Source of the DNA: Cardiocondyla obscurior | Taxonomy: Eukaryota > Arthropoda > Insecta > Hymenoptera > Formicidae | Reading direction: 5' to 3' | DNA: 64,000 nt | Assembly (NCBI RefSeq): GCF_019399895.1 | Contig: NC_091884.1 | Span: 994,501 to 1,058,500 of the forward strand | Shown: positions 24,890-37,045 of the stretch, piece by piece | Position numbering within the stretch: the first letter of the stretch is position 1 | Layout of the letters: every line of letters begins with the position of its first letter | Program-made: the position numbers and the translations under genes | Notes under the pieces: model-generated | What the model was told of the DNA's origin: nothing | Databases searched by the model: none | The model's input: the letters and a program-made list of their open reading frames with translations, nothing else

Positions 24890-27800
24890 CTGTAACAGAC
24901 GATAATATAATTAGTTGATAACATAAAAATGTACGATGTAAGGTTCTCTAATGTTCAGAAATTTATTTCGAAAAGCATAGAAAAGATTTCACGAACGCAG
25001 CTTAAGTAGAATTCAAAGAAACGTTGCAAAATGATACCTTGGTCTAATGAACGGTACTAAGATAGACGTGACATTATCCGGTAATATCAGAGCAATTATG
25101 ATTCTATTAATTACGGACGATTATAAATGATAAAGGAAACAGGCGCAAAAAAAAGAGAAAAAAACGCTGCTTGATGATTGCACAACCGTGGGCTATTCAC
25201 GCAAAACAAAACACAGCCCTCGCCTCGCTGTCTTTTTTCCGTGATATTTTTTTATTCCATTTCGATTTGTACTTATTAATCTACTCGCCGCGGTGTTTTA
25301 AAACGAATGTTTTAGAACGGCACTGTCACACATCAATCATATGATTTGCATTCGTCAACATGTGAATTGTTACGCTGAGGAAATCGAACTGCAGCGGACG
25401 AAAGTTCCCCTCAATTCCAGCGCGCGATAAACAATTTAACTTTCTTGTCGTGTACCGCGGCCTCCTCAGGTTCCGTTCACCAATTTCACTCCGCCGTAGA
25501 GACCGCGGAATCGAAACGGGGCTGCGAAACCCCGCAAGCGTTAAGGGAGCGAAATACTCGCGATAAAAATATGATAAAGAACGTATAAACGAGACTTCGT
25601 ATAATTAATTTGTATTATACTTATTTCTGGAGTCTAACTATTTTGTAACTAATTAAACTGTTGGATTTTAACAAAACACACCGATGTCATTTAGCACCGA
25701 CGTTAACAACTATTCAAAAAACTTATTTTAAGTTGAGATTATTCAGACAAAACGTATAAAAATTCTTAATTTCTTTTTACAAAATTCGCGACTATTCAAG
25801 ATCGACGAGAAGACAAAAATTAATTACACTTCACCTTCGACACAATCGTTCTAATTGTTTTTTTTTTCCTCTGAACACAAGTAACTCTCCTAAATAAAGA
25901 ATTCTCCCGTTGCACTCTGGCGAAGCGAGGCCGGTTTTTTTTTTTTTTTTAATATTAGAACGTGGAAACTCGAAGAGCGTCAGGCTTCGGACTGCGAGAG
26001 GAAGACTTTACGGAATTGTCTTTCGAGAAACAACCGGCGACGAAGAGCGGTTTCGGAGCCTCGGCACGTGGAAAGTAGACTGCCACGAAGAAAGTATAGG
26101 CAGGCTAGACCTACATTTCCTAAACCCGCGCACGACACAGCGGCGAGGAGAGAACAACGAGGAGTAGAACGGAGAAAGCGCGCGCACTCGTGAATCTCGC
26201 GGACATACGCAAACGCAAATTGCACGACGGTTAACAGCCGTCTGATAAAGAGACCTGGTATCAATGGTGCTCGTAGCCAACACTGTGATGCCTGCGGCGT
26301 TAGCGTCCACGTGCCTCGGCTAGATAAGACCGCGATAAAATCGCGTCTCCCCCAAAAAGAGCACTGCGAGATAAACGAATCGATAGGTGGTGGAAAACTT
26401 CTCTTCCCTCCACCAGGACAACGATTTCCATTTCCTACGTACGTTGCGCTGGAAATTGAAAAAAAAAATGACTAGAGATATAGTTCAACAGTTTACGACT
26501 TGAGAAAAAAAAAAAAGAAAAGTAACAAAGCCTCAAACGTAGAAAAAATAAAACTTCTTTATCATTAAAAATATAATCAGAATAACGAAGAAATATTTAT
26601 ATATTTGTATCTAATCACTAGAAAATTAAGTATTAACTTTTGTAGAATTTTTTTAATGACTTTTGATATTTCCATTCCCTCTGTTTGTCATACAGGAGGA
26701 TAATAACAAGCGGACAAACTTTTAACCCAGTTATCGTTTATAAGAAGTTGACTCGATTTCAATTGCTTGCATAAATAGTCTCATCGTTATTCATGATAAA
26801 ACCTGAAAGCCAAACAGATACGGTTCACATGTGTATATCATATATCGCGTGCAGTTCGTGAGTAATATTTTGCCGGAAGACAAACGACTTTGAATGGCGT
26901 TAAACCGATGATAAGCTCGATGGCACGTTGAATGACTCTCGTCAAAGCATTCGCGTTTTTTTCAAACTAATTAATTATATCTCACACCGAGAACGGATCA
27001 CCGAAGTGAACTCACTTCGTTCCTCGGTTCTTGCGATTCTGTCGATTACGCGTGGCTCAAACTCTAGCGCAATAACCACACCGGAGTCGATCTCCATCAA
27101 TAATTCATCTGAAAATAGAGCACGATGCGTGCGTGCACGCCTGCCTGCCAATCTCGTTAAAAACGGGCAGAGCCGCGCGCGCGTTAGGCGTAGGGCGCGG
27201 GTGGAACGCGACGACGAAAATCGATTGGCGTCGTGAAAACGGAAACGGGGTAGAGAAACCGGAGGGTAGTCCGCGAAGCAAGGCGGGCGTAATCCGCATG
27301 CAGTTTCGACACGAATGTCACGTGGACGTTCACGGTGAATCCACTTCCCGCGGCGCGCGGTAAACAGAAAGCGGCAATCTCAATCATCGCAGGACCGCGT
27401 GTGGAACCGGCCAATTACCCAGCTGCACCAAGAAGCACCGAGGACACCAACCAGCGACGAGGAGCGCGTCGCGTGCACCACTGACACCCGACCGCCGTCG
27501 ACGCGCAACGGACCCGTCGACGGCGACGGTCACGTGAACGCATGCGGATGACGGACGTCAGGATCGTAGCAAAGATTCCACAATCGGAGAAATCGGAGAA
27601 AACGACGGTATCGGGTTTCCTTAACGCGTCCGCTCCATTAGAGATCTACAAGTTAAAACTAATATTAGAATAAATAAAAACTGATTTGATTAGACGTTCA
27701 TTAAATTTAGATTCTTAATTATCCCGATAACGTTTTACGTATGAGAGTACAATAAGTTGAACATTACCTTAGCTATTCGTATAATCAGTCAAATGTAATT

Positions 27801-29500
27801 TCTCTGCGTTGCGTTAATTCTTGACAGTTGTTTCGTATCTTGTTAATTCTTTCTTTTTCTTTCTTCGGGGAATTGTTTCGAATGCAGAAACCTGATGATA
27901 ACGACGGGAAATAATCTCTCCTAAGTCATAGACATCAAATGAGACCACGTCGCACCCTATGGACTCTGAATAAAACAAAAGAAATTAAGAAAGCATTTAT
28001 AACATAATCGCAAATATATTTACTTCAACCGCACTTCAGATTGCCGAGCGAATCTATCAGAGTTCAAAATTAATGCGCTTCGAGATTAATCAATATATTA
28101 CAACGTCTAATAATAAAATGCAAGAAACAAAAAAATCAAATAAAAACAAATGTCTGGAGTACTTTTTTAAATAAATTTACAAATGTACTTTCGTAAAAAA
28201 AAAAATAAAGTAAAATAAATAAATAAAATAAAAAACACCAAGAGTTAAAAAAGAAAAAATTGAAATCGCAATACGATTTGTATCATTGAGACTGTACGAT
28301 TTAAAATAAATAGGAAGTCAATGTGGTTTCATAACTAGCGATTTTAATTGATTACCCGCGTGAAAATATCAAAGTATAATGTGCTTATGCACGTGCATAC
28401 CGTCATAACGCAAGTTATAATTACGGCCTGCCTTGAACACGCGGATGTTAATTTCTTTACGCTTTACGTTCTTAACTCTTCGTGCCGTAATTGCATTTTT
28501 AATTGCGTCATTATACAAATCTCGAACAATATAAATATCCCTGAAGATCAATTGCAACTCATAACTGAAGCAGATCATTAAATTCACCTTGCCCTACCGT
28601 TTTTCTTTATTCCATGCGGTTTTTCATCGTACTGAGAACCTAGCGGAATCTCCGAGTCACGGAGTCAGCGGAAATTTTCATCCTGCCGGCACGTAAACGT
28701 GAAGAAGAAAAAATTCAATACTTAGTATAATACATAAATGCAGAATAAAATTATAAATTGTTATGCAACGTTTACATACTATTATTGTATAGCTGACCAA
28801 TACTCGATCTTCTTTGTCATGCTGATTGCGAGTTGATTTATGAGATAACAGAATTATATTATATATTCAAGATCGGCAGGATATACTTTTAAACAAGTGG
28901 ACGTAAAGTGCACACATTTGGACTTTTGCAGGAGATAATTTTAGCTGATTAAATCCAATTAACTTATTCGTGTAACAAGCTCGGTTTGAGTTCTATCTGC
29001 GGAATCTCTTGATATAATAATCGTACAGGAAATTTCCAATACAGATTTCGTAGACTAACAAGACCTAAATAATGAATAAAAAGAAAAATTAATATAAGAT
29101 TTTATTATTACGAAGAAATATAATTTGTCATAAAAATCATGGATTTGGTTCGGTATCCTTGAAAAAAAAAAGGCCAAGAAAAAAAAATACCATATTTGTC
29201 GAAGCCGACTCCAATACCTTCGTTCGCAAATACCAGCGAGAGAATCTGCTTTCGCCAAACCGTTAGCGTTTCAAATCGAGTGCATTACCCCGACATTGTC
29301 GGTGTCGGACGCGCGAGAGATAAACGATACGCCGACATGCGTCTACGACGTATTTCTTCCTACAATTTTCCCTCTCGTTCTTTCCTCCGCGTCTTCGTGT
29401 CCATTTCGTGGCGAGATGTCGTCAGCTGGCGTAGTGACAATTTGATAAATAGCACGGGGAGGGAAGAGCGATGCGGCTCGACGATGCGAGGGAAAAAAAA
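24890..29500. other. Gene-poor region with a GC-rich promoter-like block
   Basis: No coding sequence recognised. 25.4-25.6 and 25.9-27.6 kb are GC- and CpG-rich with several CACGTG E-boxes (near 26.07, 26.31, 27.32 and 27.53 kb) and probably hold the TTC39 promoter. 27.6-29.2 kb is AT-rich and featureless apart from A-rich tracts. Short frames here occur on both strands with no splice logic. Confidence 0.45.
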
Positions 29501-29529
29501 TAGGTGCTCTTTCTGGCAATGTGGCGGCG

Positions 29530-30426
29530 TTTCGCGTGACGTCAGGCTCGCCGTCGCGCCGCGCTGATCGCGACATCTCTGCGCGGGAGAGAAAAGGAGC
29601 GGTCGGAAAAGCCGCGATCTATCTTCACGACGACGACGGCGACGATGTTGTCGTCGTCGCGACGCCGCGACGTAAACTATATCAAACGGCCAGCCAGAAA
29701 ACTGGACGCTGGCTCAGGAAACTACCTCGCGGAATCGTTGACGGTGCAGACGACGCGAAATGTAGGCACGATATTCCTCGATTCGTTGCGAGTTCCTCTT
29801 CCTTGGTTCTCCTGCCCCTCGCCCCCGTCCTAACGCGGCTTACGCAACATAACCTTGCTCCGGGGACGGCTCCAGCGACGACGAGATTTGCTCCGCCGCG
29901 CGTAGATGCGTCCCGCTTCGTCCGCGGCACCGGAGTGCGCCCCGGGTAACTCGACCGCGACACCCTAGTGCCGGGCGATCGTATCTCGCGGCGCGTCCAC
30001 CGTCTCCGTCCTCTCCTTCCGCTCCGCTTCTCGTCCCTCTTCCCGTTCCGTCGCTTAGGCGTTGACAGCCCTCGCTTGACGCCCACGCGCAACATCACGT
30101 GTGCACGACAAGCACAGCGAAATTGCGAGATATATATATATATTTTTTTCTTTTTACTTTTCAGAGATGCCGAGAGTTCCTTGGCTTCGGAATCTGCGCT
30201 TAAGACAATAATTCATGCACTGTCAAATTTGTATGTATGTACGTACAGTCGTATGTGTGCTGGCCTCGGCGCCCATCTGTTTTGTAACACGAATCGCGAT
30301 GCTGTAGGAGGTCCCACTCCCGGCTGTTGTAAATTCTTTAACTGCTGCAAAGGGCATGAAGAAGTCTTTGTGCCGCGATTGTATTAGAAAATCACCAGGT
30401 GCGAGTTAACTTTGCCTCCCGCCGCG
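29530..30426 (+). promoter_or_regulatory. TBC1D22 promoter and 5' leader with an upstream ORF
   Basis: GC-rich, without a TATA box. A CRE-like TGACGTCA lies at 29537-29544. A strong acceptor (TTTTTACTTTTCAG) at 30164 starts the leader exon that contains the TBC1D22 start. Two bases after it an ATG opens a 14-codon upstream ORF (MPRVPWLRNLRLRQ) ending at a TAA, which could dampen translation. The matching 5' donor was not located. Confidence 0.45.
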
Positions 30427-32602
30427 ATGGAGAATCAAGGTTACCATCAAGCCATCTCAGCCCATCAGTCTTTCTGGAAGAAAAACACCCGGGCGGTACC
30501 GGGAAGGTATACCTGCTTTACGATTTAAGCTTTCTACGTACCAGAGATCAGGCTCGCTAATTAGGATTGTTTTTAAGGCCAAGCCTGAAGCAGGACGTTA
30601 GGCATGGCAAGTTCAACTCCGCGATTGGATCCAGTAATTTAATCGGTGCTGCTAACAGCAGCAGTGGCCACGGTACAGGCGGAAGCGGGGGCTCGACTTC
30701 TTTTCAAGACTTTCAGGAGAGCGTAGACGACGCGTGGGATTCGGGGGACGACGAATTCTGTACAGTGTCGGATGTAAAGATATCGAAAAGAGTCAGTCAC
30801 TCAGCGGCCCTTAGCGTTATCAACAGTCATAGATCTGGTAATAAGTGTTTGCAGCCGTCTCAAGCGAACGTCAAAGTCCAGCAAGAAATTATTCCCGAAG
30901 AGAAGAAGGCCGAGGCTCTCCAGAGGCTCGCGGTACAGCCATTACACTTGCGCAACGTGAATCTACACTCGCAAGTGATCAACAGCCAGCATGCTGGCGA
31001 GGACGCAGATTTAAAGTACAATCTATCGCCACAACACAAGCCGACGCAATTTCCTGGTAGACCGCAGCCACTGCGGCAAACGAATGCTCCGACAAAATTT
31101 TTTATACCTTCGAAAGAGCAAGGTATCTATTTGTTACACATTTAACAGTAATTTTTAATAGCTTCAAAGGCTAGAATAAAAAAAAAATAATTGTATTAAT
31201 TTATTTAGACGGCGAGAGCAAGGTGGACAAATTTCAATTACTTTTGGAAGCGTCCGTGCTGAATCTTGACGAATTGAGACAACTGTCGTGGTCGGGCGTG
31301 CCTGCCAAATTACGTTCCGTCACTTGGCGGTTATTGTCTGTAAGTAGAGAAGGTAAACGCACCATGTTAATTAAATTGGCAGAACGTCGTCGCGAAATAT
31401 TAAACGATTATATTTGTGACAATGCAGGAATACTTGCCGGCTAATTTAGAACGTAGGCAGCCCGCGTTGGAACGTAAGCGTTTGGATTACTGGAATCTGG
31501 TAAAGCAATATTACGATGTCGAACGGGACGAAGGCTTCCAGGACACGTATCGCCAGATTCACATCGACATCCCTCGAATGTCGCCGCTCATTTCGTTGTT
31601 TCAGCAAACGACGGTGCAATTGATATTTGAGAGAATATTGTACATATGGGCGATCAGGCACCCTGCATCTGGTTACGTTCAGGTATTCGACGTGGGAGCA
31701 TATTTTTCATTCATCTTTCATTCACACATTATTATAAAAGATCAAAATTTTATAACGTCCGTTGTTGCAGGGTATGAATGACCTCGTAACACCCTTCTTT
31801 TTGGTTTTTCTACAAGAAGCGGTGCCGATACAAGCCTGGCAGGATTTGGAAAATTACGACGTGGCGTCGTTATCGAAAGAACAACGTGATATTATCGAGG
31901 CGGACAGTTTTTGGTGTCTGTCTAAATTCTTGGATGGTATACAAGATAATTATATATTTGCTCAGTTGGGAATCCAGCATAAAGTTAATCAATTGAAGGA
32001 ATTAATACAAAGGATTGACAGTAAGATATATTTCTACGAACTATTTAGATATTTTAATTATTCTTTTTACTTCTATGCTCTTTAATTATTTGTTCTTTTT
32101 TTTGGGGGGATTTTTTTTAACGTGTTTTTAAAACGCTTTTAGCACCATTGCATCAACATCTGCATCAGCACGGTGTGGATTATCTACAATTTTCTTTTCG
32201 ATGGATGAATAATTTGCTAACCAGAGAAATCCCGCTTCATTGCACTATTCGACTGTGGGACACATATTTGGCGGAGTCTGATAGATTCGCCTCGTTTCAA
32301 CTTTACGTATGCGCGGCCTTTCTTCTTCGTTGGAGACGACATTTACTCTTGCAACCTGATTTTCAAGTAATTCGTGCTAATTATTCTTTGCGTTATATTT
32401 TCGTAGGCAAAGTTGCGATTAATTTAAATTTAAACGTACCTATTTATGATCGCAGGGACTGATGTTAATGCTACAAAACCTGCCCACGCAAAATTGGACG
32501 GACTCGGAAATTGGCGTGCTAGTGGCAGAGGCATACAAATTAAAGTTCACATTCGCTGATGCGCCAAATCACCTGCAAGCCCATGACACAACGACGAGGT
32601 GA
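30427..32602 (+). CDS. TBC1D22: TBC1 domain family member 22 (Rab GTPase-activating protein)
   Basis: A predicted GTPase-activating protein for Rab GTPases. Exons 30427-30506, 30578-31122, 31209-31339, 31428-31682, 31771-32020, 32143-32366 and 32456-32602 give 543 residues. The N-terminus (AHQSFWKKNTRAVPGR) recalls the human FWKRSAKLPG start, followed by a low-complexity Gly/Ser stretch and the conserved FQDFQESVDDAWDSGDDEF box. The TBC domain runs from about residue 240: WSGVPAKLRSVTWRLLS, the Arg finger IHIDIPR (R302), and the Gln finger GYVQ (Q337) at the exon 4/5 boundary followed by GMNDLVTPFF. RWMNNLLTREIPL and FADAPNH near the C-terminus are diagnostic of TBC1D22A/B. Both catalytic fingers are intact. 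COA8 lies about 690 bp downstream on the same strand. Confidence 0.95.
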
Positions 32603-32898
32603 CCACTTTCAAATGGATTGGATTGATGTAATAACAAATAGTGGCCAAACGAAGAGGCCAAGCTCTACCGCGTTACCGCCGGTTTTCCTCTTCCGTCTCG
32701 CCGTCACTACGTACATTGTGACGTTAAGTCTATCACGGCCATATCGAAAGTTTTCAGAAAACGCAGTTCGCTACGTTTCACTCCCGCGACATATTAAATT
32801 TTCTCGATTATTTTATGCGTCATAGTTTATTCCTTTGTTATACCGAAAAAAAATTTAAAGAAAAGGAGTTTAGATATACTCGCCATATTCCGCTCTGA

Positions 32899-32904
32899 AA
32901 TAAA
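32899..32904 (+). terminator. Poly(A) signal of TBC1D22
   Basis: AATAAA about 300 bp after the stop codon; a second copy lies at 32985-32990. Which one is used cannot be told. Confidence 0.45.
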
Positions 32905-33289
32905 ATGTAAACGTTACGAGATGCGGAAAATGTAACGCGAATTAATTGCCATTTCCCCGGTTTACATTAAATTTTTATATATATAATAAATCTCAAACAT
33001 ATTGTATACAGATAATATATATAAACAGGAAAGTTTTATATATCGACCCCGTATTGTTTTTGTGATTGTACCATTTCTAAACGACCTTATATTCCCAATA
33101 GATTAAATATTAAAAAAAAAACGGAGTTTGCAACCTAACCCAACCCAATTCCGACTCGACTCCTGACACCAAACCCGATTCCTTGATGAAATTCAGTCGG
33201 TTGTGGTCGGTTGCGTTGGTTGTATCTCTGTGCATTGGGATGATAGGTTATGTGAGACTCCTAAACTGAATAATTATTAAAATTTTATA
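32905..33289. other. TBC1D22 / COA8 spacer
   Basis: AT-rich 3' flank of TBC1D22 followed by the short upstream region of COA8. A run of CCTAACCCAACCC near 33.13 kb is the only notable motif. No gene seen. Confidence 0.5.
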
Positions 33290-34241
33290 ATGTTAAGTGT
33301 TATACCGCAATGTCATCGTACGAGACGTTTCACAAAATTATGTCGATTATTCAGTATGGTAAACATTTTGATAAATATGTACACTAATAATTTTTGTTTT
33401 ATCTTACTATACTGTCTATACTATACTTTAAAATAAATTTATTTTATAATTAAAAAGATTTTATTAAAATAACCACACGTTTTTATAAATGTTTAAATAT
33501 TTCGTTGAGGGGTCAAGTGCAAATTGATTTACTTGCTTGCATAAAATATTGGTTTTCTTTAATTAAAATATGTTTTTCTACCATTACAAAAAATTTTATG
33601 TAGACTACAGATATTAATTACATACGTAAATAAATGCTAAAGTCTTATAATAAATTTGTGGACTTTACGAAAATAGCATTTTTAATCATTATTTCTATTT
33701 TATTCAGAAAAAATAATCAATAACATAGTTTTATCATGCATTTATTTTAATTATGTTTGCTAGGAAAGAATTAAGCTTAAAAATAGTCAGCCTCGTGATA
33801 TAATTGGGCCTCCTGATCCAATTTCAAATCTAAGACCTATTGTGTTTGCCAATTCCACAAAGGAAACTTATTCAGAAAAAAGATATAGAGAGCTTCGGAA
33901 AGAAGCCCAACAATGGAATCAAATATTTTGGTCCAAACACAATACTAACTTCACTGAAGTATGTTTTTTAATTAAAATATAATATTCTTTCTAATATATA
34001 AATTGGCGCAACATGTAAAAAGATTTTGTGAAATTTTCAGGAACGTAAACGTTTTCAACAAATGTTAAAAGAACAAGGAAAGGAAGCAACTGCAGACGAC
34101 ATGTCGGTATTTTACAAAAAATTTTTAGATAAAAACTGGCAGTCTCATTTTAATTACAACATTGCGTGGTATAAAAAAAATATAAAAATTCTATTTTTTG
34201 GAATAGCGGCAAAGATGTCTAAGCTTAAAATGTTAAAATAA
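33290..34241 (+). CDS. COA8: Cytochrome c oxidase assembly factor 8 (COA8/APOPT1)
   Basis: A mitochondrial matrix protein that supports cytochrome c oxidase assembly under oxidative stress. Exons 33290-33358, 33764-33958 and 34041-34241 give 154 residues, all junctions phase 0. I chose the ATG at 33290 and not the one at 33310: it reads MLSVIPQCHRTRRFTKLCRL, a basic amphipathic presequence, and it puts the strong GTAAAC donor in phase with exon 2. The core motifs are IGPPDPISNLRPI, EAQQWNQIFWSKHN, and FYKKFLDKNWQSHFNYN followed by WYKKN, which match the COA8 family. The poly(A) hexamer AATAAA overlaps the stop codon (34237-34242), so the 3' UTR is probably very short. Confidence 0.9.
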
Positions 34242-34448
34242 ATATGTATATAAAAAAATGCTATTTTTCTCGTCTTTATTTACGATAATTGTATACCTTA
34301 TAGAGTATAAATTACGAATTTAATTTTTTTTTTTAAAGCAAACGTTTATTTCAATAATATACTAATTTTATAATTAATATAAGGAATTTTATTATAATAG
34401 TCATTAATCTCAATAGGGTAAAATTTTCCTTAAATCAAATATTTTAGG

Positions 34449-34454
34449 TTTATT
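34449..34454 (-). terminator. Candidate poly(A) signal of the kinesin-14 gene
   Basis: AATAAA on the minus strand about 83 bp downstream of the kinesin stop codon; another lies at 34345-34350. The COA8 and kinesin genes converge here with under 300 bp between their coding ends. Confidence 0.45.
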
Positions 34455-34536
34455 CCATTTGTAATTATAGAGAAATATTAATAGCATGTAAATAAAATAT
34501 TTAAACAAATATAACGTGTTTTAATTCTTGGATTTT

Positions 34537-37045
34537 CTATAAAACCAGTCGACTTCGTTTAACATGTCCAGTTCTGCAATTGTTAACATTACTAGCAAAT
34601 CTCAAGGAATTTAATGTTTCGTTGTAACACTCGTCAAGTGGAGATATATTCAATAACATCAATGTTTTTGAATTACCTCCGAGAGAAGGCATAAGCAAGT
34701 GGGTTAATTTAGAGTTTCTGTAAGGCACATGTTCCTGTTTTTTTAATAATGCTAATATTACGTTACCGAGATTAGCTAGAGATTTATTAATATTTTTTGT
34801 TTCCGTATTTCTAGCAGATTCTTCTGATTTTAAACGTTCCGAACCGGCTAAGTCAACTAGATTCAAATTTCCAATTGATACCTCTTGTTTTGCAGTGTGA
34901 GTACCGATCAATCGTATTCTTGTTACCGAATGAGATCGGGATGATCTAAAATGCAATTTACTTATCTTATTACATTCTAAAACTATAAAATAATTACACA
35001 CGAGCAAGGGGCTTAATAATCTAAAAGTTCGAAATTTGATTTCAGCCTTTACATTTAAGAAAGATTATAAACGTGAAAACTATAACAAAAAAAATTGCAA
35101 ATAAAATAATAAGATCTAAAATATGCAAAATAAACTTACCGATTATTTGATTGAGTAGCTGCGACAGCTCGGTTACGTTGTGCAATCAGCAAACACTCTT
35201 GCAATTTTTCTGGACTGTTTATTTCTTCAATCCGAAGATTACTAACATATAAATCCTGACCTTTATTGTCAACCATGCGTATTTCATGCGTTTTAGATTC
35301 AGAATCGAGAAGATCAATAATATGTTCATTATAGATTTCTAAGAAACTGGCTTCTATCTGATATTTCCAACCAAGAAGCTCGAACTGTTTCATTTCTTTA
35401 AATATGTGACGTATCTGAAATTAGAAGTGTTTTTATTTTACACAGTTAAATTATAGCTGCGTTTAATGTTCGCATAAAATAATAATTTCTTTAAAATTGA
35501 TTTTATTTAACGCAACGGTTTTTTTTTTTTTTTTTTTTTTTTTTAATAAGTATAATGTACATTAAAAAATATATTTATTAATTTTGTTATTTTACTGTTA
35601 TATATTCGAACATACAGTTCTGGGTATCATGCCTTCAGTCTGCAGCCCGTATTCTCCTTCCATAGTATATGTCTTGCCCGAACCAGTTTGGCCGTAAGCA
35701 AATACACAAACATTATAGCCTTCGAGTGCAGATTGTACTAAAAGAGATAACTCTTCAAATATATCTGCTTGTGACGTATTAGGAGCAAATACTTTATCAA
35801 ATGTAAATTCTTGTTTTATTCCTCGTTGCCTTCCAGTGCAACTTATTGAGTCAGATCCATTTGATTTACTGACCTCAATCGTGCAATCGTCAACGAAATT
35901 TATAAGATATGGCCTGCAACAAGCAATAATTTTAGTTTAAATATATAAAATATACAAGAATATATATTCCTCAAAATAATAAGAGATAATGTTATAGATA
36001 ATATTAAGAGATACTTTTATCTTAATATTTAATTAAATTTTATAAAAGAAAAAAAATTTTTTACTTACTCTTTCATTAATTCTTCTTCTTTCAGAGTTCT
36101 TGGACGAACTCTACAGAATACTCTAATATTACCCTTTAGTTCTTGGATAGTATTATGTAATACTCTGGAATCTATATGCATTTTATAAGTTAATTCTTCT
36201 AATTTTTCTTTAACGTCATTTAAGTTTTTATTTATCTGTTTCTGCAGTTCTAAATCTTTTTTTAAAAACGTTAACTGTTCTGTTTGTTCTGTAATTAATA
36301 CTTCTTGAGTTTTACACTTTTCTTCGGCATCATTTAATTTATGAGAAAGATTTTTACACAATTCTTCGGATTCTGTCAATCGTTTTGTTAGATTTGCTTC
36401 ATTTTTTTTTATTTCTTCTGTTTCTACTTTTAATGTCTGGAGCTCATTTGTCAAGGTATCATTTAAAACTTCTAGTTTTTCTGCTTTAATTTTATATACA
36501 TCTTTATTAGTCTCATAAGTATTTACTATCTTTTCTAGATCATTATTTCTTGAAACTAAGTCTTTATTCTTTTGTTGTAGAGTAAGAAGTTTGTCACTTG
36601 CAATATCAAAACGGCTCTTATAATCCCATTTTTTTGGCTTATTATCTGTGTTATTTTGTCCAACTTTAACATTACTTGCTGTATTAGTCAATTCATTTTT
36701 ATTTGGTTTATTTGGTTTACTTTCTTTAATAACAGGCCTAACAAAGGGCTTTTTAGCTTGTCCATGTGTAATATTAGGACCTGTACGCTTTACTGCCTTT
36801 GTAATTGTAGACATTGTTTGTGCTCGAGCAAAGGATGGTTTAATTGGTTGTTTATTTTCATTAGTGGATTTTAACGACGAAAGTGATGTAGTTGATGCTG
36901 ATGATGCTAATGATAATGTTGGTTTTGGCATTTTTGTATTATTAGTATTTTCAATTGTTTTAAAATTATTATCTTTAGTATTTATATTAGCTATATTATT
37001 AGAATTCTTTATTATTTTTTTTGGCTTTGGTAATCGAGATTCCAT
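34537..37045 (-). CDS. ncd: C-terminal-motor kinesin-14 (ncd/KIFC1 type)
   Basis: A minus-end-directed microtubule motor of mitotic and meiotic spindles. Exons 37045-36069, 35913-35616, 35414-35140 and 34945-34537 give 652 residues, similar to fly Ncd. The N-terminal tail (1-140) is basic and rich in Ser, Asn and Lys, as expected of the second microtubule-binding site. Residues about 145-300 form a coiled coil. The kinesin-14 neck ELKGNIRVFCRVRP joins directly to the motor. The P-loop AYGQTGSGKTYTMEGE has GQTGSGKT at 400-407, switch I is NNRSSRSHS (across the last junction), switch II is DLAGSE (548-553), and the C-terminal YRNSKLTHLL is present. The start codon follows a splice acceptor at once, so the 5' UTR is split; a likely donor for the leader exon lies near 37.5 kb. 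All motor motifs are intact. Confidence 0.95.

Noticed and set aside
29343..30098. Long Arg-rich frames on both strands
   Set aside because: CpG-rich TBC1D22 promoter DNA; Arg richness comes from CGN codons.
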